From contig JAAZJL010000078.1 in the NCBI GenBank assembly GCA_012800355.1, positions 1 through 32,035 of the forward strand: 32,035 bases of DNA, in the 5' to 3' direction. This document shows, in pieces, positions 1 through 7,993 of this stretch (position 1 is the stretch's first letter; every line of letters starts with the position of its first letter). The notes beneath the pieces were generated by a model. The model was given only the letters and a program-made list of their open reading frames with translations, searched no databases and was not told where the DNA came from. This DNA comes from Erysipelotrichia bacterium (GTDB lineage Bacteria; Bacillota_I; Bacilli_A; Erysipelotrichales; Erysipelotrichaceae). A program made the position numbers and the translations under genes.

Positions 1-943
1 CATATACTTGTGGTAAAAAAGCTAAGCCAACCATAAACCAACAATATAAATTAATTAATACTGCTTTAATTCCCTTAAGAGGTTTTCTTTCGATTGAATT
101 CATAGCATTCATTGTAAAAGTAAACTTACTATTAACATAGCGTTGAAATAAGAAGATTATTGCGGTAATGACAATGGCAATAATACTCACAGCTGCCCCA
201 AAGCCTCTATCTGAACCTGTCTCTGAGAAATAGGCATTATAGATAACCACTGGGAAAGTCTGATAACCTTCACCAATTAAAAGTGGTGTGCCAAAGTCAG
301 CAAACGCTCTCATAAATACCATTAATGTTGCCGCAATAATTGTTGGCATAATCAATGGAATAATCAATGTTAAAAAGCGTTTAACACCTGTACACCCCAT
401 GTTTTCCGATGCTTCTAGTAGTGAGTTATCTATATTTTTTAAAGCTCCTGAAACATATAAGAAGACAAGAGGAAACAATTGTAAAGCCAAAACTAATAGA
501 ATCCCATTAAAACCATAGATATCTGGTATCATAAAGCCTGTTAAGTTTTTAATGGCTATAGTTATAACTCCACTTCTTCCAAGTAGCATAATCCAAGAAT
601 ATGCTCCAATAAAAGGCGCTGACATACTACATAAGATAATAATTACCTGCAGCAATCCCTTACCTTTAATTTCATACGTTTGATAAAAGTAGGCTAATGG
701 AACACCAATGATAAGAGTTAATAGTGTTGCCAAAGAACTTACTTTCAAAGAGTTGGTGATTGATTTACGATAATACTTTTGGCTAAAGAAGTTAATAAAT
801 TGTTCTATTGTAAATTGTCCTTGTTTAAAAAATGCCTGAATAAACAACTTTAATAATGGCCACATTAAAAACAACAAATACATAGCTAGCACAACTATTG
901 ACACAATTTTCCAAATATCAAAATTTTTATTCTTCTTAGTCAT
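1..943 (-). CDS. ABC transporter permease, Fe3+/AfuB type (partial, 3' end outside window)
   Basis: Membrane permease of an ABC importer of the iron(III)/AfuB class. The minus-strand reading frame is open from an ATG at 941-943 to the window edge, giving about 314 residues without a stop; the C-terminal half is missing. It shows repeated hydrophobic helices and, near residue 180, an EAA-type loop (EASENMGCTGVKRF followed by LIIPLIMP) that contacts the ATPase. Family members are usually about 500-550 residues with two fused permease halves, so the missing part probably holds the second half. It starts 2 bases after the stop of the ATPase gene, so the two are translationally coupled. Substrate is not provable from sequence: ferric iron or a sugar phosphate (AfuABC) are the main options. 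Confidence 0.85.
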   Translation of the reverse strand, partial: MTKKNKNFDIWKIVSIVVLAMYLLFLMWPLLKLFIQAFFKQGQFTIEQFINFFSQKYYRKSITNSLKVSSLATLLTLIIGVPLAYFYQTYEIKGKGLLQVIIILCSMSAPFIGAYSWIMLLGRSGVITIAIKNLTGFMIPDIYGFNGILLVLALQLFPLVFLYVSGALKNIDNSLLEASENMGCTGVKRFLTLIIPLIMPTIIAATLMVFMRAFADFGTPLLIGEGYQTFPVVIYNAYFSETGSDRGFGAAVSIIAIVITAIIFLFQRYVNSKFTFTMNAMNSIERKPLKGIKAVLINLYCWFMVGLAFLPQVY

Positions 944-945
944 AA

Positions 946-2070
946 TTAATCACCTGTGTATAAATCAAGATCGTTTATTACACCCTCAACCAAATTATAT
1001 TGACCATTTTCATCGAAAATATTAATCTTTTCCTTTTTAACTTGAAGATAAATTTCTGTACCCTTTTCAATAATGCTATCAATCTTAGATTCTTGAATGA
1101 TTTCAATCTTATCACCATCATCAGTGTGAACAAAATAATGGGTATTTAATCCTAAAAATACTGCATCATCGATGATAGCTTTAATACCTTCTTTATTATC
1201 AGTATCAACTACTAATTCTTCAGGTCTAATTGAAACCTTAACTTTTTGATTATATTTATATTTATCCAAAATATTATCCATTTCACAAGCATAACCACTA
1301 GGAAAATGTAACATTGTTTTGCCATTTTCAATTTTTAACTTTCCATCAACAATATTTGTTCGACCGATAAATGTCGCTACAAATAAATTGGTTGGTCTTT
1401 GATATAGAACTTTTGGTGTACCAATCTGTTGAATATCACCTAAATTCATTACTGCAATTCTATCACTAACCGCCATTGCTTCTTCTTGGTCATGAGTTAC
1501 ATATACTGTTGTAATACCAATGGTATTTTGAATTTCTTTAATAACTGTACGCATCTCTACTCTAAGCTTTGCATCTAAGTTACTTAAAGGTTCGTCCATT
1601 AATAAAACATTTGGCGTAATTGCTAAAGCTCTTGCTAGAGCAACTCTTTGTTGTTGTCCCCCAGATAATTTTTCTGGCATTCTTGATCTATATTCCTCAA
1701 TTTTCATTAACTTAAGGAAGCGATCAGTTGTCTCTTTAATTTCTTCCTTTGGAAGTTTTCTATTTTTTAAACCATAAGCGACATTTTTTTCAACTGTCAT
1801 ATTTGGGAAAATAGCATAGTTCTGGAATACCATACCAATATTACGCTTAGCTGGGTCCATGTCATTTATTCTCGTGTCATTAAAGTAGAAATCTCCACCT
1901 TCAATTGAGTTAAAACCAGCTATCATGCGCAATAAAGTCGTCTTACCACAACCAGAAGGACCAAGAAGGGTGAAAAATTCACCCTCCTTGATATTTAGTG
2001 ATAAGTCAGTAATTATTGTATTATTGCCGTACCTTTTAACAGCATGATTTATTTTTATATTAACACTCAT
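946..2070 (-). CDS. ABC transporter ATP-binding protein, FbpC/PotA type
   Basis: Cytoplasmic ATPase that powers the importer formed with the neighbouring permease and lipoprotein. It has a Walker A motif GPSGCGKTT at residues 37-45, a Q-loop (VFQNYAIFP, about 82), the signature LSGGQQQR (about 135), Walker B VLLMDEPLSNLD (about 155) and an H-loop VTHDQEEAM (about 190). The C-terminal 130 residues form a TOBE-like regulatory domain typical of the FbpC/PotA/MalK group, and the length of 374 aa fits that group. An AGAGGT ribosome binding site precedes the ATG. It lies between the binding protein (46-base gap) and the permease (2-base gap) in one operon. Confidence 0.93.
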   Translation of the reverse strand: MSVNIKINHAVKRYGNNTIITDLSLNIKEGEFFTLLGPSGCGKTTLLRMIAGFNSIEGGDFYFNDTRINDMDPAKRNIGMVFQNYAIFPNMTVEKNVAYGLKNRKLPKEEIKETTDRFLKLMKIEEYRSRMPEKLSGGQQQRVALARALAITPNVLLMDEPLSNLDAKLRVEMRTVIKEIQNTIGITTVYVTHDQEEAMAVSDRIAVMNLGDIQQIGTPKVLYQRPTNLFVATFIGRTNIVDGKLKIENGKTMLHFPSGYACEMDNILDKYKYNQKVKVSIRPEELVVDTDNKEGIKAIIDDAVFLGLNTHYFVHTDDGDKIEIIQESKIDSIIEKGTEIYLQVKKEKINIFDENGQYNLVEGVINDLDLYTGD

Positions 2071-2116
2071 AATTCTAACCTCTCATTTTCAATTATAAAT
2101 AATTTGTTTATTCTTT

Positions 2117-3151
2117 TTATTCTGGATGAGCTTCGTTATACATTTGTTCCCATCTAGCTTGCCAATCTTTTTTGTTTTGTCCACAGAATGCTCTGTCTTC
2201 AACTACAACTTTAATTTGATCAAATGGAGTCATCTTGTCTGTTGTATTAGAAATAGCTGTATTAACTGGACGAGCTGTAGTTTTAGCAATTTCATTTTGT
2301 CCTTCTTCAGAGATTAGCCAATCTAAGAATTTCTTAGCGTTTACCATATTTGGAGCATTTTTGATAATTGCTGCACCAGCTGGTAACCAAACTGCACCTT
2401 CTTCTGGATAAACAAGTTTGACATTTGTAGCTCCATCTACTAATAAACCAACACATGGGTCTTCATAAGAAACACCAACTGCATATTCACCATTTACAAC
2501 ACCTTTGTAAATAGCTGAAGATGAAGATAAAATACCTGTTAAGTTGTCAATAAATTTGCCAACCCATTCCCAAGCTTTTTCATCATATGGCTCATCACCC
2601 ATAACTAACAACATATTAGTCAATTCAGCCCAAGCACTTGATGAAGCAGCAGGATTACCCATAGCAATTCTGCCTTTTAATGCAGGATTTAATAAATCAT
2701 TGTAGCCTTTAAACTCTTCTGGATCTAAGCCTAATTCAGCAAAGATATCCAAATTGATTAATAATGCCGCAGAGCCATCTAAACAATAATGAGTTGCTAC
2801 ACCATTTACATTACGATATGCTTCTGGTAATTTGTCATCACCTTTTGCTACGTAAGGTTCAAAATACTCAGCATAGTTGTGAGCATTCGCGTAGTTTACA
2901 CCACCATACAAAATGTCAGCTTGAGGATTTTCAGCTTCCGCTACGATTTTCTCTAAGCATTCACCTGTTCCTTGACTTTGAACTTCAACAGTAATTCCAT
3001 ATAATTCACCAAATTTATATGCCACATCAACTAGGGCATCTGAGTTAGGTGAATAAATTACTAAAGTATCAGTTCCTTCTTCTTTTGGTCCACAAGCAGT
3101 CATTGATAAAACTAGCATTGTAGCCATTAAAATAGTTAGTAATTTTTTCAT
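2117..3151 (-). CDS. ABC transporter substrate-binding lipoprotein (Fe3+/AfuA type)
   Basis: Extracytoplasmic binding lipoprotein, first gene of the importer operon. A signal peptide with lipobox ends at Cys20 (SMTAC), so the mature protein should be lipid-anchored on the outer face of the membrane. The body is a type II periplasmic-binding fold of the COG1840 group (Fe3+ FbpA/FutA and hexose-phosphate AfuA), with the typical stretch GEYAVGVSYEDPCVGLL followed by a conserved LPAGAAI segment. Length 344 aa fits the family. The AAGGAGG ribosome binding site (3157-3163) and a strong promoter upstream make it the likely most highly expressed gene of the operon. Ligand unproven: iron is the default annotation for the family, a sugar phosphate is a real alternative. 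Confidence 0.9.
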   Translation of the reverse strand: MKKLLTILMATMLVLSMTACGPKEEGTDTLVIYSPNSDALVDVAYKFGELYGITVEVQSQGTGECLEKIVAEAENPQADILYGGVNYANAHNYAEYFEPYVAKGDDKLPEAYRNVNGVATHYCLDGSAALLINLDIFAELGLDPEEFKGYNDLLNPALKGRIAMGNPAASSSAWAELTNMLLVMGDEPYDEKAWEWVGKFIDNLTGILSSSSAIYKGVVNGEYAVGVSYEDPCVGLLVDGATNVKLVYPEEGAVWLPAGAAIIKNAPNMVNAKKFLDWLISEEGQNEIAKTTARPVNTAISNTTDKMTPFDQIKVVVEDRAFCGQNKKDWQARWEQMYNEAHPE

Positions 3152-3204
3152 TTTTCCTCCTTAATTATTTATTAATATGTGTAATAAAATTTACTACCAC
3201 CCCT

Positions 3205-3233
3205 ATTTTAGGAAATATTGTAAGCGGTGTCAA
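3205..3233 (-). promoter_or_regulatory. SigA-type promoter of the ABC importer operon
   Basis: On the minus strand TTGACA (3228-3233) is separated by exactly 17 bases from TAAAAT (3205-3210). This is a near-consensus vegetative promoter giving a leader of about 47 nt before the lipoprotein ATG. No Fur-like box was recognised around it. Confidence 0.8.
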
Positions 3234-3270
3234 TGAAAGAACTAGACTATCAGTCTTATTGAATTTGTTT

Positions 3271-3276
3271 TATAAT
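3271..3276 (+). promoter_or_regulatory. -10 box immediately upstream of the radical SAM gene
   Basis: A perfect TATAAT lies 6 bases before the ATG at 3283, so transcription would start at or very near the A of the ATG. No good -35 box is visible and no Shine-Dalgarno sequence precedes the ATG, which fits a leaderless mRNA. Confidence 0.5.
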
Positions 3277-3282
3277 GAAACT

Positions 3283-4227
3283 ATGAAAAATCCTTTTAAA
3301 TATTCTTTAGACAATAAACGTTATCTAACATGGAATTATTATGGTAAAAGTAATTTCCAAAATAAAATCATCAAAATTCCCCTTGACGGTCCTTTTTCTT
3401 GTCCTAATCGAGATGGTTTAGTTGGTAAAGGTGGTTGTGTTTTCTGTTTTGGTGGAGCCAATGCCTTTCCAGATTTAAGTGATAATGATTTAATGAAGCA
3501 ATATTATCAAAGAAAAGAAATATTTTTTAAAAAGTGGCCTAATGGAATCCCATATGTTTATTTTCAATCATTCTCTAATACTTATGGTCCTTTAGAAAAA
3601 CTAAAAGAAATCTATCAGCCTTTTATTGAAAATGAAGAAATTAAAGGAATTGTTATTTCAACTAGAAGCGACTGTTTAGATGATGAAAAAATTGAATATT
3701 TGAATTCTTTAACTTTCATTAAACCAATATGGATTGAACTTGGTTTACAATCCATCCATGATAAAACCTTACAGGAAATGAATAGAGGCCATAACTATCA
3801 AAATTTCCTTGACACTATTGAAAAATTAAAAAACACTAATATTAAAATCAGTGTTCATTTAATAAATGGCTGGCCAACCGAAAGCGAAGAAATGATGCTG
3901 CAAACAGCTAAAGAAGTTGGAAAACTGCCAATACAGGCCATTAAATTTCATATGTTACACATTTCTAAAAATACCGTTTTAGGCAACAAGTATCAAAAAA
4001 AGCCCTTTGAACTTTTAAGTAAAGAACAATATGTAACTATTGTCGCTAAACAACTTTCTTATCTAAGAGAAGATATTATCATTGAAAGATTAACTGGTGA
4101 TGGACTTAAAGATTATTTGTTAGCACCAATGTGGACACTAAAAAAAGTAAGTGTAATTAACGATATTGATAAAAAAATGGTAGAGTTAAATCTCTACCAA
4201 GGTAAATATTACTCTGAAAGTCGATAA
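3283..4227 (+). CDS. Radical SAM protein, YhcC/TIGR01212 family
   Basis: Putative radical SAM enzyme of the YhcC (E. coli) / YtqA (Bacillus) family; its substrate is not established. The 4Fe-4S cluster motif is C-x11-C-x2-C in the segment beginning CPNRDG and ending GGCVFC, the spacing typical of this family. It is followed by the SAM-binding barrel features STRSDCL and IELGLQS and the family segment VHLINGWPTE. The frame is open upstream from a TTG at 3259, but that start would place the -10 box inside the gene, so ATG 3283 (314 aa) is preferred; homologues also begin near this NKRYLTWN segment. The 3' end overlaps the convergent DUF1287 gene by 19 bases, and no terminator lies between them. 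Confidence 0.88.
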   Translation: MKNPFKYSLDNKRYLTWNYYGKSNFQNKIIKIPLDGPFSCPNRDGLVGKGGCVFCFGGANAFPDLSDNDLMKQYYQRKEIFFKKWPNGIPYVYFQSFSNTYGPLEKLKEIYQPFIENEEIKGIVISTRSDCLDDEKIEYLNSLTFIKPIWIELGLQSIHDKTLQEMNRGHNYQNFLDTIEKLKNTNIKISVHLINGWPTESEEMMLQTAKEVGKLPIQAIKFHMLHISKNTVLGNKYQKKPFELLSKEQYVTIVAKQLSYLREDIIIERLTGDGLKDYLLAPMWTLKKVSVINDIDKKMVELNLYQGKYYSESR

Positions 4228-4865
4228 TGACCGACAATTTCACCATAATGTTCTAAGACATCTTCTAAATAACTTTTTTGATAAGGGCTAGCATTGTGAT
4301 AAATAAATGGTATACCTTTTTTATTACGATATTCACTGATAACAGCAACATGTCCACTAAAGATAATAATATCGCCAGGTTGCCAACTTTCAATATCATA
4401 AATATCAGTAGTTAAAGAAATGAAATTATTCCTAAAAAAGATTCGTAAGTTCTTCACTCTTCTAAAATCAATGTTAATATCTACTATTTCAATATCATAT
4501 AGTTCTCTATTGGCCAAAACATGTTCATTAACTAACGCCATCAAATCATAACCAGCATTTAACATTCCAAAAGCAACTACATCAGTACAAACTCCATACT
4601 CATCATCTGGATAACCAGTGCCATAATATTTACTTTTATATTGTGGATTTGTAGCTAAATATTCTTTAACTGACTGTAGCATATCGCTTTGATCATCAAC
4701 GCCATCACCATCTTTATCAACACTACTAACGAAAGTTTCTATTCCAAAATCTTCATTTGTATATTTACGATGAGGAATATAGTTGAAGACATAAAGAAAT
4801 CTGACTATTACAATTAATAGACAAACAATAATTATTTTTAATAATATCACAAAATACTTTTTCAT
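4209..4865 (-). CDS. DUF1287 family membrane-anchored protein
   Basis: A 218-residue protein with one N-terminal membrane helix (about residues 5-26) and an extracellular domain of the DUF1287 family, an NlpC/P60-like papain fold of unproven function. Family landmarks are present: GVCTDVV with the candidate nucleophile Cys93, NIDFRRVKNL, WQPGDIIIF, GHVAVIS with His172, YHNAS at 190-193 and a C-terminal GHYR. An acidic DKDGDGVDDQSD segment at 50-61 looks like a calcium-binding loop. A cell-wall or envelope hydrolase role is an inference from the fold. The ribosome binding site is weak and distant (AAGGGG about 14 bases upstream), and a 209-base untranslated stretch lies before it. Confidence 0.8.
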   Translation of the reverse strand: MKKYFVILLKIIIVCLLIVIVRFLYVFNYIPHRKYTNEDFGIETFVSSVDKDGDGVDDQSDMLQSVKEYLATNPQYKSKYYGTGYPDDEYGVCTDVVAFGMLNAGYDLMALVNEHVLANRELYDIEIVDINIDFRRVKNLRIFFRNNFISLTTDIYDIESWQPGDIIIFSGHVAVISEYRNKKGIPFIYHNASPYQKSYLEDVLEHYGEIVGHYRLSE

Positions 4866-5074
4866 TTGTTTTAAATTTCCCCTTACCCTCCCTAGTAATT
4901 AGTCAATGCTCGGTAATAACAATAATTTATAAATGTTGCTCTTATACACAATCTGGGGATTACAATAACTGCTATACAGAAAGACTTACCCCCTTTGTCT
5001 GATTACCACTTGCGGAAATTCATTCTCAATCTCCAAGAGATCGCATTCCAACCAATTACATTAACATCAATAAT
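4866..5074 (-). other. Intergenic stretch upstream of DUF1287 gene with hairpin potential
   Basis: No ORF with a ribosome binding site is seen. On the minus strand two short stems can be drawn: GATCTC/GAGATT around a TTG loop, and a GGGGGT run (about 4990) with ATCCCC (about 4955). There is no U-tract, so these are not terminators, and no known riboswitch class was recognised. It may be a leader RNA of the DUF1287 gene or simply a spacer. Confidence 0.3.
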
Positions 5075-5527
5075 TTACATTAGTTCAGCAAGCCAATTGA
5101 TTTGCTGGATTTTATTATCTAACTCTCTTAACTGTTTAGATAAACTATCAACTCTCTTTTGAATTTCTTTTACTTCGATAGTTGGTCTAATTAATATTTC
5201 AGTTCTAGTTGCTCTATAGGTGTTTTCACTAGCACTTTCAACCAATTCTTTATAAGCATTGATTTTGATTGTTAAACAATCTCTTTTAGCCATCAATTGA
5301 GTTAAACTTGTATTTTCAAAAGTAGTATAACAATTAGTTAAATTGATTCTGAAAATCAACTGTTCTAATTGGTCAATACTACTATTAAGTTGATTTAATA
5401 GTTCGATAGGATCTTCGTTTGGCTGTAATCCATCTTGAACTAACGCATTGTTGTTAATTCTGTTTCTTAATTGAGCGATTTGACGATTTAAATCTGCTCT
5501 TAATTGTAAAGCTTCTGCTAATTTCAT
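5075..5527 (-). CDS. DIP1984 family protein
   Basis: A 150-residue, mostly helical protein of the DIP1984 family, sometimes labelled septicolysin; no biochemical role is established. Recognisable landmarks are the N-terminal MKLAEALQLRADLNRQIAQLR, the NEDP segment, a central helix with LMAKRDCLT, and the C-terminal heptad-rich helix ending in DNKIQQINWLAELM. The whole chain is predicted to form long helices or coiled coil, with no signal peptide or membrane segment. It has a good ribosome binding site (AAAGGAGAAAG) and starts 12 bases downstream of the papain-like gene, so it is likely cotranscribed with the suf genes. Confidence 0.85.
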   Translation of the reverse strand: MKLAEALQLRADLNRQIAQLRNRINNNALVQDGLQPNEDPIELLNQLNSSIDQLEQLIFRINLTNCYTTFENTSLTQLMAKRDCLTIKINAYKELVESASENTYRATRTEILIRPTIEVKEIQKRVDSLSKQLRELDNKIQQINWLAELM

Positions 5528-5539
5528 TTTCTTTCTCCT

Positions 5540-6181
5540 TTAATATTTAAAACACACTCCGTATTTTATTAACTTTCCATCGATATAAGCTAGATATCCC
5601 CAAGTATCTATAACTTGGAAAAATGTTTTATCCATATATTCAATATATTTATAACCAACAACCCAATGTAAACCATAAGGGCTAATTGTTTTATCAATTT
5701 TATTTAGATACATCAGCACTGGATAGCCATCCCTAATGCTCTTTTTGTACTTGTTAATATCATTGGTTTTATAAGGTAATAATTTACCCTTACTAATGTT
5801 ACTATATTTACTGTTATAAAACCACTTAATTCCTCTAATAATATCTTTTCCAAAAGCTCCAGGCAAAGGCGGTTCAATATGTGGTTTTAATAAATGGATT
5901 AACCATTTGGCAAAATTTCCATCAATAAACTCATAAGGTTCATTAACAATTATTTGATTATCGATATTGTTATTTAAATAACTTAGGCATATAGCAGTAC
6001 AAACACTACCACAAATGCCAAAGCCTAAATAGCCATAACCATATTCTGTTTTAGTTGAATTTATCCATTGTCTATTGGTATAAATACTGACCTTAGAGTT
6101 TTCTATTCCATATTCATTTAAGCCCAATAAAAAATCAGGTTTAGTCTTTATTACTTTGGCTTTAACTTTCTTCATTTTCAT
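5540..6181 (-). CDS. Putative papain-like/C39-like cysteine peptidase-fold protein
   Basis: Not assigned to a named family with certainty. The 213-residue protein has features in the order of a C39-like papain fold: GFGICGSVCTAICLSYL with candidate nucleophile Cys57, a central segment with a PxG-rich loop, YGLHWVVGYKY with candidate His172, and VIDTWG with candidate Asp192. No signal peptide or membrane helix is visible, so it would be cytoplasmic, unlike most C39-type proteins. Its start overlaps the end of sufU by 20 bases and there is no clear ribosome binding site, implying translational coupling. It could be a peptidase, a transamidase-like enzyme or an inactive relative. Confidence 0.6.
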   Translation of the reverse strand: MKMKKVKAKVIKTKPDFLLGLNEYGIENSKVSIYTNRQWINSTKTEYGYGYLGFGICGSVCTAICLSYLNNNIDNQIIVNEPYEFIDGNFAKWLIHLLKPHIEPPLPGAFGKDIIRGIKWFYNSKYSNISKGKLLPYKTNDINKYKKSIRDGYPVLMYLNKIDKTISPYGLHWVVGYKYIEYMDKTFFQVIDTWGYLAYIDGKLIKYGVCFKY

Positions 6182-6605
6182 TTAACAACTGTTTTAATCC
6201 ATTCCAACTCAGTGTTGCACAACTAATACGATTTACTTGTCTTCCAACACTTTCAAACACAACAGCTTCTTTCAATATATTTTCGCCGTATTCCTTTTGA
6301 TTAATCATATTAAAATAATTTTCAATAATTTCCTTAGCTTGTTTAATACTGCAACCTTTAATTAATTCCGTCATAATTGAAGTTGAAGCAGTAGCAATCA
6401 CACAAGCGTTACCTTCAAATCTAATATCTTCAATAATATCATTATTGATTAAGACTTGAAGTTTGATATCATCTTGGCAACTTTGTGAATAGACATGTAT
6501 TTGTCTGTAAGAATTATCATCAATCAACTGAAAATTTCTTGGACTTTCATAATGGTCCATCATTATTTCTCTTTTTAATATCGGATTATCTTTAATAGAG
6601 TTCAT
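6162..6605 (-). CDS. sufU: Fe-S cluster scaffold / sulfur acceptor SufU
   Basis: SufU/IscU-fold protein that accepts persulfide sulfur from SufS for iron-sulfur cluster assembly in the cytoplasm. The three zinc/cluster cysteines and the aspartate are present: Cys43 and Asp45 (SCQDD), Cys68 (EGNACVIATAS) and Cys129 (RISCATLSW). Length 147 aa matches Gram-positive SufU. It lies 12 bases downstream of sufS, the usual pairing. SufB, SufC and SufD are not next to it in this window, so the rest of the system must be elsewhere. Confidence 0.92.
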   Translation of the reverse strand: MNSIKDNPILKREIMMDHYESPRNFQLIDDNSYRQIHVYSQSCQDDIKLQVLINNDIIEDIRFEGNACVIATASTSIMTELIKGCSIKQAKEIIENYFNMINQKEYGENILKEAVVFESVGRQVNRISCATLSWNGLKQLLNENEES

Positions 6606-6617
6606 CTGTTCTCCTTT

Positions 6618-7862
6618 TTATAAAATCACATCAACACAATTTTCTAAAGTTGTTGTTTTTAATACTTCAATTAGCTTATCGACTTCTTCTTTAGTGTTAT
6701 AAAAATATAAAGCACATCTTACCGTTGAATCAACGGCTAAATACTGCCACAAGTTTTTGGCGCAATGATTCCCGCTTCTTAAACATAAACCATGTTTAGA
6801 TAAGTAAGATGCTACATCTTGACCAAAGATGATTTTTCCTTTATCTAAAACATTAAAACTAATAATGCCTATATCAGCTTCTGGGTTATAAACAATAACA
6901 TTATCCAACTTCTTTAATTCACTAATCGTGTAGTCTTTTAATTGTTTTTCGTAGTTAGCAATATTATCCATACCTATTTCTTTCAAATACTTTATTGCTG
7001 CTTTTAAACCTAATACTGCCTCAATATTTGAGGTGCCAGCTTCAAACTTATATGGAACTGCTTTTAGTTTTACATTAAAGTCAGTATCAAAATGTAAGTT
7101 CATACCTCCACCTAACATTAATGGCATCATTTTTTCTAAAAGATGATACTTTCCATACATTACCCCTACTGCTGTTGGCCCACACATCTTATGAGCGCTA
7201 AAAACTAAGAAATCACAATCTAAATCTTTTACATCAGTTTTGATATGAGGGACTGATTGAGCACCATCAACTACTAAAACAGCATTGAATTTGTGAACTT
7301 CTCTAGCAATTGCTTTTACATCACTGATACAACCTAAAACATTAGATACCTGAGCAATTGATACAATCTTAACATTTTCATTTAACATTTTTCTAACATT
7401 TTCAACTGTTATTTTACCTGTTTTATCTAATGGAATAAACTTAACTTTCGCTTTTGTAATAGCAGCTAATTGATACCAAGGCAAAGTATTTGAAGCATGT
7501 TCTGCTACCGTAATTAGGATTTCATCATTTTCTTTTAGATTATTTAATCCATAACCATAAGCAATCTGATTTAAAGAGTGGGTGGTTCCGTAGGTAAAAA
7601 CTACTTCTTTACTTTGACAATTAATAAAATCAGCTACCACTTCTCTAGTTTTTTCATAAGCTTGATCAACCAGATATGCTAGCTTATAATCACCTCGATT
7701 AATGTTACTGGTAATATTTTGATAATAGTTAGTTACTGCCTCAATCACACTATTAGGTTTTAAGGTAGTAGCTCCATTATCTAAGTAAATTAAGGGTTTT
7801 CCTTCATTTGTTTTTCCCTGTAACATTGGAAAATCTTGACGGATTTTATCTACATTAAACAT
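6618..7862 (-). CDS. sufS: Cysteine desulfurase SufS
   Basis: PLP-dependent class V aminotransferase-fold enzyme that converts cysteine to alanine and passes sulfur to SufU. The PLP lysine is Lys225 (FSAHKMCGPT), the aspartate contacting PLP is in VVDGAQS (199), and the active-site Cys367 sits in RSGNHCAKNLW, the group II (SufS) pattern. Length 414 aa is standard. The ATG has an AAGGTGA ribosome binding site at good spacing, and an extended -10 promoter lies just upstream. It is the first gene of a minus-strand cluster that continues through sufU, the papain-like gene and the DIP1984 gene. Confidence 0.95.
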   Translation of the reverse strand: MFNVDKIRQDFPMLQGKTNEGKPLIYLDNGATTLKPNSVIEAVTNYYQNITSNINRGDYKLAYLVDQAYEKTREVVADFINCQSKEVVFTYGTTHSLNQIAYGYGLNNLKENDEILITVAEHASNTLPWYQLAAITKAKVKFIPLDKTGKITVENVRKMLNENVKIVSIAQVSNVLGCISDVKAIAREVHKFNAVLVVDGAQSVPHIKTDVKDLDCDFLVFSAHKMCGPTAVGVMYGKYHLLEKMMPLMLGGGMNLHFDTDFNVKLKAVPYKFEAGTSNIEAVLGLKAAIKYLKEIGMDNIANYEKQLKDYTISELKKLDNVIVYNPEADIGIISFNVLDKGKIIFGQDVASYLSKHGLCLRSGNHCAKNLWQYLAVDSTVRCALYFYNTKEEVDKLIEVLKTTTLENCVDVIL

Positions 7863-7899
7863 AATGCTTTCACCTTCTTTAAATTTCTTCCTTCAAAAT

Positions 7900-7928
7900 A
7901 TTATATCATAATATATTTATATCGTTAA
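7900..7928 (-). promoter_or_regulatory. Promoter of the sufS operon
   Basis: On the minus strand TTAACG (7923-7928), a 17-base spacer, then TGATATAAT with a perfect TATAAT at 7900-7905 and an extended -10 TG. It lies back to back with the plus-strand foldase promoter at 7940-7968. Confidence 0.7.
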
Positions 7929-7939
7929 CAAACTGCACA

Positions 7940-7968
7940 TTGAATAAAATTTACAAATAGCATATAAT
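7940..7968 (+). promoter_or_regulatory. Promoter of the foldase operon
   Basis: TTGAAT (7940-7945), a 17-base spacer and TATAAT (7963-7968). It gives a short leader of about 20 nt containing the GGAGG ribosome binding site. Confidence 0.8.
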
Positions 7969-7993
7969 TAGTAGGTCACAATTGGAGGTTTAT

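Noticed and set aside
288-518. Plus-strand ORF of 76 codons at the left edge
   Set aside because: It lies inside the minus-strand permease frame, which is open throughout and has permease motifs.
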